A DNA stretch of 64,000 bases, taken from NCBI GenBank assembly GCA_039804165.1, contig JBDRZZ010000001.1, forward strand, positions 62,001-126,000, read 5' to 3'. Source of the DNA: a candidate division WOR-3 bacterium. Its GTDB lineage: Bacteria > Hydrothermota > UBA3072. Below the pieces are notes generated by a model. It saw only the letters and a program-made list of their open reading frames with translations. It was not told the DNA's origin and did not search any database. Below, piece after piece: positions 48,575 through 55,703 of the stretch. Positions within the stretch are counted from its first letter, which is position 1. Every line of letters begins with the position of its first letter. The translations under genes were made by a program, and so were the position numbers.

Positions 48575-50610
48575 AAATTGGAACGGAAGAGATCCCTGCA
48601 GGTTATTTAGAAAATGCTATAAATTCTTTTGAAAAAGGATTAAAAGATGTGTTTTGCTCTAATGGGATTTCTTATTCAAGTATTGAAAAGTTTTATACTC
48701 CAAGAAGACTTGCTCTTATAGTTAAGAATGTTAAGAAGAAAAAGGAGAAGAAAATAAATAAGATAAAAGGACCCCCAGCACATCTTGCTTTTAAAGATGG
48801 AAAACCAACCGAGATGGCTAAAGGTTTCGCTTCTTCAAAAGGTGTTTCTATTGATTCTTTAAAAATTGAGGAGATTGATGGTAATAAATATGTTGTGGCT
48901 GAGATTTTAGAAAAACCTAAAAAGGTAGAGGAGATCCTTAAAGAAAACTTACTCTCCTTAATTAAAAATATTGAATTTCCAAAGAAAATGAGATGGGAAG
49001 AAACTGGTTTTGCTTTTGCAAGACCAATAAGATGGCTTATTGTTATGTTTGGAGAAAAAGTCATTTCTCTCTCTATAGCTGGGGTAAGGAGTTCTAATAC
49101 CACTTTTGGACATCGCTTGTTGAGCTTTGGGAAGATAAAAGTCACTCCTAAGAATTATGAAGAAAAACTTGAAAAAGCATTTGTCATCGCTAATCCAGAG
49201 AAGAGGAAAAGACTTCTTAAAAGTTTAATAGAAAGGGAGGCGAAAAAGCTTGGGGCTTCTCCCATTTTCTCTGTGGGTCTTCTGGAAGAGGTTTCTAATC
49301 TTATAGAATATCCTTTTGTAATTCTTGGTTCTTTCCAGGAAGAGTTTCTTAAGTTACCTGAAGGGGTAATAATCTCAGCAATGGAGACCCATCAAAGGTA
49401 TTTTCCTTTAAAAAAGAATGGGAAACTCATTCCGTATTTTATCTCAGGAATAAATAATAAACCAACTGAGGAAATAATAAAAGGCAATGAAAGGGTTTTA
49501 ACTGCAAGACTTGAAGATGCAAAATTTTACTGGGAAGTAGATAATAGGTTACCTATAAGAGAAAGGATTCAGAGCCTCTCAGGAATTAAATGGCATAAGA
49601 ACTTGGGTAATCTATTGGATAGAACGAAAAGGTTGGTTGAGTTAAGTGAATGGATTGGAAAAATTTTGGATGGGATAAATCTTGAGGTCTTAAAAGAAGG
49701 TGCAGAACTTTGTAAAGTTGATTTAACAACTCTTATGATAAGAGATGGCAAAGAGTTTACAAGCCTTGAGGGGTATATAGGAGCGGAATATGGAAGAGCC
49801 CAGGGTTTGAAAGAGGAGGTTTGTAAGATAATAGAGGAGCATTATAAACCTAAAAATGTAGAAGATACTCTTCCTACTACAAAAGAAGGGGCTGTTCTTT
49901 CTCTTGCTGATAGAATAGACCTTATGGTTGGGAGTTTTGTTGCCGGAGAAAAGCCAACAGGTTCAAGAGACCCATTTGGACTTCGTCAGGCAATGAATGG
50001 TGCTATAAGGATTGTTTTAGATTTTAAGTTTTCTTTTCCAATGGATGAATTAATAAAAAAGAGTCTTAAATTATTTGGGGTAGATTACAAGGAAGAAATT
50101 TTTGAGGAGATTAAACAGTTTATGATAGAAAGAATGGAGGGTTATCTTGAGAGCAAAAATATAAGATATGATATAGCTAAAGCAGTTCTTTCTGAAAAAT
50201 GGAACGATCTCTTAGAGTCTTACCTTGTTGCCTTGGCTATGATGGAAATTAGGAAAGATGAGAAAGAGTTTGAGAAAATTGTAATAGGACAGAAGAGGGT
50301 TTCTAATATATTGGAAGGGGTGGTACAAGGAGAAGTTAAAGAAACTCTTTTAATAGAGAAAGAAGAAAAGGATTTATTTAGAGAAGCAAAAGCCTTAGAA
50401 CCAATTTTAAATAATTTTATAAAGAATAGACAGTATCTTGAAGGGTTAAAAGAATTAAAGAAGCTAAGACCTTATATTGATAATTTCTTTGATTCGGTTT
50501 TAGTGATGGTTGATGATGAAGATTTGAGGAATAATAGACTAGCTCTTCTTTATTATGTGAGAGGGTTATTTCATCTTTTCTGTGATTTTGAAGAAATCGT
50601 TATTGATTAG
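48553..50610 (+). CDS. glyS: Glycine-tRNA ligase beta subunit
   Basis: A 685-residue partner of GlyQ with E-I-G-T-E-E-I-P-A-G-Y at the start, F-x-T-P-R-R-L-A near 48, the M-R-W region (K-K-M-R-W) near 146, F-x-R-P-I-R-W-L near 156, the HD-like region, and a C-terminal anticodon-binding helix bundle (about 570-685). It overlaps glyQ by 22 bases, so expression is coupled. Length is normal for the family. Confidence 0.97.
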   Translation: MDRDVLIEIGTEEIPAGYLENAINSFEKGLKDVFCSNGISYSSIEKFYTPRRLALIVKNVKKKKEKKINKIKGPPAHLAFKDGKPTEMAKGFASSKGVSIDSLKIEEIDGNKYVVAEILEKPKKVEEILKENLLSLIKNIEFPKKMRWEETGFAFARPIRWLIVMFGEKVISLSIAGVRSSNTTFGHRLLSFGKIKVTPKNYEEKLEKAFVIANPEKRKRLLKSLIEREAKKLGASPIFSVGLLEEVSNLIEYPFVILGSFQEEFLKLPEGVIISAMETHQRYFPLKKNGKLIPYFISGINNKPTEEIIKGNERVLTARLEDAKFYWEVDNRLPIRERIQSLSGIKWHKNLGNLLDRTKRLVELSEWIGKILDGINLEVLKEGAELCKVDLTTLMIRDGKEFTSLEGYIGAEYGRAQGLKEEVCKIIEEHYKPKNVEDTLPTTKEGAVLSLADRIDLMVGSFVAGEKPTGSRDPFGLRQAMNGAIRIVLDFKFSFPMDELIKKSLKLFGVDYKEEIFEEIKQFMIERMEGYLESKNIRYDIAKAVLSEKWNDLLESYLVALAMMEIRKDEKEFEKIVIGQKRVSNILEGVVQGEVKETLLIEKEEKDLFREAKALEPILNNFIKNRQYLEGLKELKKLRPYIDNFFDSVLVMVDDEDLRNNRLALLYYVRGLFHLFCDFEEIVID

Positions 50611-50621
50611 AAAGGCTTAGA

Positions 50622-51977
50622 ATGAAAATCGAGTTTTATGGTGCTACAAAAGAGGTTACGGGTAGTAAGTTTATTTTAGACACAGGAACGCAAAGAATTC
50701 TCGTGGAATGTGGTCTTTTCCAAGGTAAAAGGAAAGAATCCGAAAAGAAAAATCGGGAATTTCTATTTGATGTTAAAGAAATTGATTTTATGATTCTTTC
50801 TCACGCTCATATTGACCACTCCGGTAATATTCCGAATCTTGTAAAAAATGGCTTTTCAAAAAAAATTTATGCCACTTCAGCTACAATAGATCTTCTTAAG
50901 CATCTTCTTCTTGATTCTGCTCATATTCACGAAAGAGATGCGGAGTATTTAAATAAGAAGCACAAAGAGGAGAAAATTGAGCCCCTTTACACAATAAAAG
51001 ATGTGGAAAAGTCCTTTGAGCTTTTTGTTCCTATTCCTTATAGAACTAAAGAAGAAAGAGGAATTAGCTTTGAGTTTTTTGATGCAGGGCATATTTTAGG
51101 TTCGGCAGAAGTTTTGTTTGAAGTGGATGGGCAGAAAATTCTTTTTACTGGGGATCTTGGAAGAAGTAATTTGCCAATATTAAGAGATCCGGAAATTCCT
51201 GGGAAGGTTGATATACTTATTATGGAAAGCACTTATGGGAATAAGGTTCATCGTGATATTGAGTATGTTAAAAAAGACCTTGAAGAAGTTTTGAAAAAAG
51301 CAATAGAAAGAAGAAGTAAAGTTATAATACCTTCTTTTGCCTTAGAGAGGGCTCAAGAAGTTATATACGCAATAAACTCTCTTATTTTGGAGAAAAGAGT
51401 TCCCAAGATTCCCATCTACGTTGATTCTCCTCTTACTGTTGAGATAACGGGTGTTTTTATGAAGCATCCAGAGTATTTTGATGAAGAAGCTTATAGGCTT
51501 TTGCGGGAAAATCATCTTTTTAATTTTGGAGAGATAACTTATATAAGAGATGTTGAAGAATCTAAAGCTCTGAATGATAAAAAAGGCCCGATGGTGATTA
51601 TTTCTGCTTCTGGAATGTGTGAGCATGGAAGGATTCTTCATCATTTGAAGAATAATATTGAAGACGAAAAAAATATAATTTTAATTGTTGGGTATCAAGC
51701 TGAGAATACCCTTGGCAGAAAACTCGTTGAGAAAGAAGAAGTAGTAAATATTTTTGGAGAGCCTTATAAAAGGAAAGCCGAGGTTGTTGTCCTTAACGAA
51801 TTTAGTGCTCATGCAGATAGGAACGATCTTATCTCCTTTGTAGAAAAAGTCTCTCCAAAGAGAATAATTCTTGTGCATGGGGAAGAATCTCAGATAATCC
51901 CATTTGGTTTGACACTAAGGGAGATGGGATATAAGGTCGACATTCCTGAAAAATTGGGGTCAGGTCTTGATTTTTGA
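50622..51977 (+). CDS. Beta-CASP metallo-beta-lactamase RNA-processing nuclease
   Basis: A 451-residue protein with metal motif S-H-A-H-I-D-H-S-G near 59-67, the beta-CASP domain (about 190-385) containing E-S-T-Y-G-N, P-S-F-A-L-E-R-A-Q-E, the I-S-A-S-G-M-C-E-H-G-R-I segment, and the C-terminal H-A-D and V-H-G-E motifs of the RMMBL region. This is the CPSF73/YsxH-type family of endo- or exoribonucleases. The last seven codons (L-G-S-G-L-D-F) and the TGA come from the left end of the RAYT element 2, so the original C-terminus was replaced. All catalytic residues lie before that point. Confidence 0.9.
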   Translation: MKIEFYGATKEVTGSKFILDTGTQRILVECGLFQGKRKESEKKNREFLFDVKEIDFMILSHAHIDHSGNIPNLVKNGFSKKIYATSATIDLLKHLLLDSAHIHERDAEYLNKKHKEEKIEPLYTIKDVEKSFELFVPIPYRTKEERGISFEFFDAGHILGSAEVLFEVDGQKILFTGDLGRSNLPILRDPEIPGKVDILIMESTYGNKVHRDIEYVKKDLEEVLKKAIERRSKVIIPSFALERAQEVIYAINSLILEKRVPKIPIYVDSPLTVEITGVFMKHPEYFDEEAYRLLRENHLFNFGEITYIRDVEESKALNDKKGPMVIISASGMCEHGRILHHLKNNIEDEKNIILIVGYQAENTLGRKLVEKEEVVNIFGEPYKRKAEVVVLNEFSAHADRNDLISFVEKVSPKRIILVHGEESQIIPFGLTLREMGYKVDIPEKLGSGLDF

Positions 51978-51980
51978 ATT
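51953..51980 (+). repeat. Left terminal inverted repeat of RAYT element 2
   Basis: 28 bases, exact reverse complement of 52850-52877. It encodes the end of the upstream nuclease gene and contains the -35 box of the transposase promoter. Confidence 0.88.
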
Positions 51981-51994
51981 TATCTTCTTAAATT
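51967..51994 (+). promoter_or_regulatory. Promoter of RAYT 2, leaderless type
   Basis: TTGATT (51967-51972, inside the left repeat), a 16-base spacer and TAAATT (51989-51994), then 7 bases to the ATG at 52002. No Shine-Dalgarno sequence is present. The arrangement parallels that of RAYT 1. Confidence 0.4.
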
Positions 51995-52001
51995 ATTATT
52001 G

Positions 52002-52883
52002 ATGAGCAGGCCATTAAGAATAGAGTTTTCTGGTGCTGTTTATCATATAACATCCCGGGGGAATGGGAAAGAGGACATATTTTTTGATGATAGTGATAGG
52101 AAGCTCTTTCTCTCTATTTTTTGGGAAGTTGTAAAGAGGGAAAAGTGGATTTGTTATGCATATTGTCTTATGAATAATCACTATCATTTGTTAATAGAGA
52201 CGCCTAAGCCAAATCTTTCAGAGGGAATGAGACAGCTAAATGGAAATTATGCGCAGAAACTAAATTATAAAAGGAAGAGTGTTGGCCATATTTTTCAAGA
52301 TAGATTTAAGTCAATTCTTGTGGAAAAGGAAAATTATCTTTTAGAATTGTGTAGATATATTGTGTTAAATCCTGTTAGGGCCGGATTAGTTGAAGCTCCT
52401 GAGGAATGGGAGTGGAGTAGTTATAAGGCAATGATTGGCTTGGTTAAGCCCCCAGAACTTCTTAATATTTCGTGGATTTTATCAAATTTTGATGAGGATT
52501 TAGAAAAAGCCATGGAAAGGTATAAAAAATTTGTGCTTGAGGGAATTGGGAAGGAGAGCCCTTGGAAGGAATTACGAGGTAGGATCTTCCTGGGAAGTAA
52601 AAATTTTATTGAGAAGTATGAAGAAAAGTTATTGGAGAAGGAGAAGGATGTAGAAATTGCAAAAGTGGAGAGGTTTGCGAATAGACCAGAATTGGAACAA
52701 ATATTTAGAAACATAAAGACAAAAGAGGAAAAGGAAGGGAAAATATATCAAGCATATGAAGAATTTAGATATAACCTGAAGGAGATTGGAAACTTTCTTG
52801 GGATTCATTATTCAACGGTTAGCAAAATTGTTAAGAGACAGAAAAATGGAATTCAAAAATCAAGACCTGACCCCAATGGGTAG
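52002..52883 (+). CDS. REP-associated tyrosine transposase
   Basis: 293 residues from the ATG at 52002 (an in-frame TTG precedes it). It begins M-S-R-P-L-R-I-E-F and has Y-H-I-T-S-R-G-N-G, the HUH motif N-N-H-Y-H-L-L-I-E (H60, H62), G-H-I-F-Q-D-R-F-K-S, and the Y-I-V-L-N-P-V-R-A-G helix with the expected nucleophile Y119. The C-terminal part ends in a short helix-turn-helix (I-G-N-F-L-G-I-H-Y-S-T-V-S-K-I-V-K-R). The final residues (S-R-P-D-P-N-G) are encoded by the right inverted repeat and just beyond it. It is about 30% shorter in the linker than RAYT 1 and clearly a different lineage. Confidence 0.92.
   Translation: MSRPLRIEFSGAVYHITSRGNGKEDIFFDDSDRKLFLSIFWEVVKREKWICYAYCLMNNHYHLLIETPKPNLSEGMRQLNGNYAQKLNYKRKSVGHIFQDRFKSILVEKENYLLELCRYIVLNPVRAGLVEAPEEWEWSSYKAMIGLVKPPELLNISWILSNFDEDLEKAMERYKKFVLEGIGKESPWKELRGRIFLGSKNFIEKYEEKLLEKEKDVEIAKVERFANRPELEQIFRNIKTKEEKEGKIYQAYEEFRYNLKEIGNFLGIHYSTVSKIVKRQKNGIQKSRPDPNG
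52850..52877 (-). repeat. Right terminal inverted repeat of RAYT element 2
   Basis: 28 bases, exact reverse complement of 51953-51980. The transposase gene reads through it and stops 6 bases beyond. Confidence 0.88.
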
Positions 52884-52995
52884 GGAGGTGCATAGGTGTG
52901 TAAAGGATTACACAGGTTGTGGAGATTAAGTTTTTGAAAATTAAGGACTTATTTTTTGGAATGAAGTTTGTATATTTTAAAAAGAAGGAGGAAAA

Positions 52996-53442
52996 ATGAA
53001 AAGGAAGGGTTTTACAATAATTGAATTATTGGTTGTAATTGCTGCAATAGGGATTTTAGCTCTTTTGGGTGTTCCTGCTTTTAGTAGGTTATATCAGAGA
53101 AATAAAATAGAGGAGACAAAGAATGCAATTGTTAGTTTTTATCAAAGAGTTAATAGATATGCAGCTTCAGAAGGTGTGGATTATATAATGAAAATTGGAG
53201 GAGACTCTTTGGAATGTGTGAAAGATACTCTGGTAAGTTGGGCGCCAAAAGATTACTTTGTTTTGGAGCCAAGGTTTTCTTTAAATTGTGGGGGTGGGCC
53301 ACTCATCTTAACTGTAGAAAGAGACGGCTTTGTTAGAGCAAGAAATAATCGGAGAAGTTTTGAAGTTGAGGATAAGAAAACCGGCATTAAATTAGAGTTT
53401 TATATTTCGCCTATTGGCGTTATGGAGGTGAGGAGAAAATGA
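52996..53442 (+). CDS. Type IV prepilin-like protein, GspH/FimT type
   Basis: A 148-residue minor pilin with leader M-K-R-K-G, cleavage before F-T-I-I-E-L, and a hydrophobic helix (6-27). The globular domain contains Y-A-A-S-E-G-V-D near 51 and a C-terminal run of strands. It is first in an operon with three more pilins, PilY1 and a lipoprotein, the position of FimT/FimU. AAGGAGG lies 6 bases before the ATG. The 112 bases between the RAYT element and this gene hold a TATATT box at 52972 or so, but no clear -35. Confidence 0.85.
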   Translation: MKRKGFTIIELLVVIAAIGILALLGVPAFSRLYQRNKIEETKNAIVSFYQRVNRYAASEGVDYIMKIGGDSLECVKDTLVSWAPKDYFVLEPRFSLNCGGGPLILTVERDGFVRARNNRRSFEVEDKKTGIKLEFYISPIGVMEVRRK

Positions 53443-53861
53443 AAAGAGGATTTACTCTGATAGAACTTATTGTCAGCATATTAATTTTTACTATTGTAAT
53501 GGTTGGGGTTGTTATGTTTAATGCCCAGAATAGCCGTTCGATTACGAAGTCAGAAAGAGACGCAAGGAAAGCTCTTCTTAGAGAAAGAGCAATTGAGGAA
53601 TTTAAGGGGTGGTTAAAAGCTTCACCTGTTGCGGGAGAAAGATTTGATTTTATTTGGAATAATCTTGCTATAGGAGACTCTATTGGAGGAGCTATTGATT
53701 CTGGAACAGGGATAAGAGTGAGATTAGAAGTTGGTTCATTTTATCCTGAGAAAGAAGTTAATTTAGGTAGACCAGGGGTATATTTAGGAGTTAGAACGAT
53801 AACTTCTGATCCAAGGAGTAAGGTTGATACACAGCTTGTTTTTATTTCCAGGCATAATTAG
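53439..53861 (+). CDS. Type IV prepilin-like protein, PilV/GspI type
   Basis: A 140-residue minor pilin with leader M-K-R-G, processed before F-T-L-I-E-L, and a helix (5-27). The mature part has I-E-E-F-K-G-W near 50 and ends with a beta-rich region. ATGA overlap with the preceding gene. By order (FimT, then this, then PilW) it is the likely PilV equivalent. Cysteines are absent. Confidence 0.83.
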   Translation: MKRGFTLIELIVSILIFTIVMVGVVMFNAQNSRSITKSERDARKALLRERAIEEFKGWLKASPVAGERFDFIWNNLAIGDSIGGAIDSGTGIRVRLEVGSFYPEKEVNLGRPGVYLGVRTITSDPRSKVDTQLVFISRHN

Positions 53862-53869
53862 GAGGAAAG

Positions 53870-54469
53870 ATGAAGAATAAAGGTTTCACTCTTATTGAAA
53901 TTGTTGTAGTTGTGGTTGTGCTTGGGATAGTGGTTGGGATGATATATGAAAATTTCTTTTATAATGAGAAGGCTTTACGAAGGCAAAGATCGTGGTCTGA
54001 GATGAATACAAAAGCAAGAAAAGCTTCTACATATATTTCAAAAGAAATTAGAATGATTGGTTATTCTGGAAAGGATCCTGGGAGACCTTCGCAGTCTTTT
54101 GGAATAATAAGTGGAGAGCCAAATAGACTTGTTTATTCTCACGATATTGATGGTCCTGAGTTAGGAGTTGTTGATTCGGTAGATATTCATTCTATAGAAT
54201 TGAGGCATGATACATTATATATAGATGGGAATTTTGCAATGGATAATGTAATTTCGCTTAGATTTACCTATGTGGATGAAGCTGGAAATGAGGTTAATAA
54301 TTTCCCTATTAGAGAAGTTGATCCCTCAGGAAATTGGATTTTTCCTCCTGGAGCTTCTTTAGTAGACCATATAGAATATCATCTTCAAATTTTGAATCCT
54401 TTTGTTTCAGTTAGAGACACAATTCATTATAGAGGTCTTGCATCTTTAAGAAATAGTAGACCAAATTAG
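53870..54469 (+). CDS. Type IV prepilin-like protein, PilW/GspJ type
   Basis: A 199-residue minor pilin with leader M-K-N-K-G before F-T-L-I-E-I and a valine-rich helix (6-28). A-S-T-Y-I-S-K-E-I-R-M-I-G-Y-S-G near 56-71 matches the PilW/GspJ pattern in which a D/E-I-R-M-A-G-Y segment follows the helix. The domain ends with paired strands around R-F-T-Y-V-D. AGGAGG precedes the ATG. It belongs to the minor-pilin priming complex with PilV, PilX and PilY1. Confidence 0.87.
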   Translation: MKNKGFTLIEIVVVVVVLGIVVGMIYENFFYNEKALRRQRSWSEMNTKARKASTYISKEIRMIGYSGKDPGRPSQSFGIISGEPNRLVYSHDIDGPELGVVDSVDIHSIELRHDTLYIDGNFAMDNVISLRFTYVDEAGNEVNNFPIREVDPSGNWIFPPGASLVDHIEYHLQILNPFVSVRDTIHYRGLASLRNSRPN

Positions 54470-54478
54470 GAGGTTCAA

Positions 54479-55000
54479 ATGAATGAGAAAAGCAAAGAAG
54501 GTATTTCAATGGTAATTATCCTCTGGATTATGGCAATTCTTACAATTTTAACAACTGCGACAGCTCTTATGACAAAAGGAGATATAGCTTCCACTTTAAA
54601 CTTAATAAAAAGAAAAGGAGCTCTTCAACTTGCTGAAAATGGAGCGGAATATTTTATTGCAATGATTCCAGATGTTAGTTTAATAGATTCTGTGATAACT
54701 TCTAATGATTCAATGGAGGTTTTTCCAGGAGATGAAAAAATAGGTGTTCACAGAGTTTATATGGAAGGCGATACGATGAGGTCTTTTATTATTGCTCCAG
54801 TCCCAATAGTTTACAGCAACGAACGAGGAAATAATCCTTATGGGCCTGTTTCTTCGGGTGGTTCTGGAAGTTATTGGGTTTATGAATTTACCACAGGAGG
54901 ATTAATGGGTAGGCCAGAGGCACCCCAGAAAGTTGTTGAAGTTGCAGCAGGTTGGTGGACGCCTCTTGGTGAGAGTTCTTTTGGTCATACAATGTATTAA
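54479..55000 (+). CDS. PilX-like minor pilin
   Basis: A 173-residue protein with leader M-N-E-K-S-K-E-G, then I-S-M-V-I-I-L-W-I-M-A-I-L-T-I-L helix (9-32), lacking the usual glutamate at +5 as in PilX/GspK proteins. A-L-Q-L-A-E-N-G-A-E-Y near 49-59 matches the PilX_N/GspK signature. The mature domain is glycine/serine rich with Y-W-V-Y-E-F. AGGAGG is present. Its place before PilY1 fits the classical pilVWXY1 order. Confidence 0.82.
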   Translation: MNEKSKEGISMVIILWIMAILTILTTATALMTKGDIASTLNLIKRKGALQLAENGAEYFIAMIPDVSLIDSVITSNDSMEVFPGDEKIGVHRVYMEGDTMRSFIIAPVPIVYSNERGNNPYGPVSSGGSGSYWVYEFTTGGLMGRPEAPQKVVEVAAGWWTPLGESSFGHTMY

Positions 55001-55012
55001 AAAGGAGGGAAG

Positions 55013-55693
55013 ATGGTTTTATTTTTATTGTTCTCTATAGGATTAAATGAGATTATGAAGCCTATTGAAAAAGAGATATTTAAAGGATACCGGGGGACAG
55101 TTATGGTAACTTACGAACAAGGCGGGGGAGAAATGCAGATAATAAAGTCAGGGAAAGAGATATTGATTCAATATGTAATTCCGACTGAACAGTTGGAAAA
55201 TATGCCCTTAGATTATTTTTCTCTCGATATACCCCCTATAAATGAAGAAGTGGTTCAGATGAATAGGAAGGATAAGAGTGCAAGGAGAACCACGATAGAA
55301 ATTCCTGTTATTTACTCTAATGGTGAGACTTTTATTGGAGGAGACATAAGTAAACTTCTCTCTTATATATTTATAGGTTATAGAAGCTCTCTTTTACATT
55401 TAATAGATGAATACAGAGAGGAGGACTTCAGATTGATAGGAGAGAAGTATGGATACAGAATTGAGTTTGAGCGTGGTTCATGCTTACCAATGTATATTAA
55501 AACACCAGGAAAAGAAATAATATTCGATGGATGGAGAAAAGTGGAAGGATTGGGCTATTTACCTGAAAATGTGGAAGTCTGGATAGGTGGTAAAAAAGCT
55601 GGAGAAAGAAAATTGAAATCTGTTACCAACCCTATGCTCGAAACTTCGTTCTTTTCTGTTAAAAAGAACAAAATTCCAATAGTAATGGAGTAA
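55013..55693 (+). CDS. Secreted protein of unknown function in the minor-pilin operon, possibly LolA-like fold
   Basis: A 226-residue protein with a short hydrophobic start (MVLFLLFSIGL) that may be a signal peptide. The remainder is a series of strands: G-T-V-M-V-T-Y, I-L-I-Q-Y-V-I-P, Y-R-I-E-F-E, and G-L-G-Y-L-P-E-N-V-E-V-W-I-G-G-K-K followed by F-F-S-V. This ending resembles LolA-fold lipid/lipoprotein carriers, but the match is by pattern only. It lies between PilX and PilY1 with AAGGAGGG before the ATG. Pilus-linked carriers are not part of the standard set, so the role is open. Confidence 0.5.
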   Translation: MVLFLLFSIGLNEIMKPIEKEIFKGYRGTVMVTYEQGGGEMQIIKSGKEILIQYVIPTEQLENMPLDYFSLDIPPINEEVVQMNRKDKSARRTTIEIPVIYSNGETFIGGDISKLLSYIFIGYRSSLLHLIDEYREEDFRLIGEKYGYRIEFERGSCLPMYIKTPGKEIIFDGWRKVEGLGYLPENVEVWIGGKKAGERKLKSVTNPMLETSFFSVKKNKIPIVME

Positions 55694-55703
55694 GGAGGGG
55701 CCT

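Larger units (their letters stand above)
51953..52877 (+). mobile_element. RAYT (IS200-like) element, copy 2
   Basis: About 925 bases bounded by a perfect 28-base inverted repeat (51953-51980 and 52850-52877), with GGGGTCAGGTCTTGA near the outer end. It contains one Y1 transposase gene. It is inserted at the 3' end of the beta-CASP gene, and its left repeat supplies that gene's last codons and stop. The outer sequence shares GGGTCAG-RY-CTTGA with element 1, but the inner part of the repeat and the protein are diverged. Confidence 0.82.
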
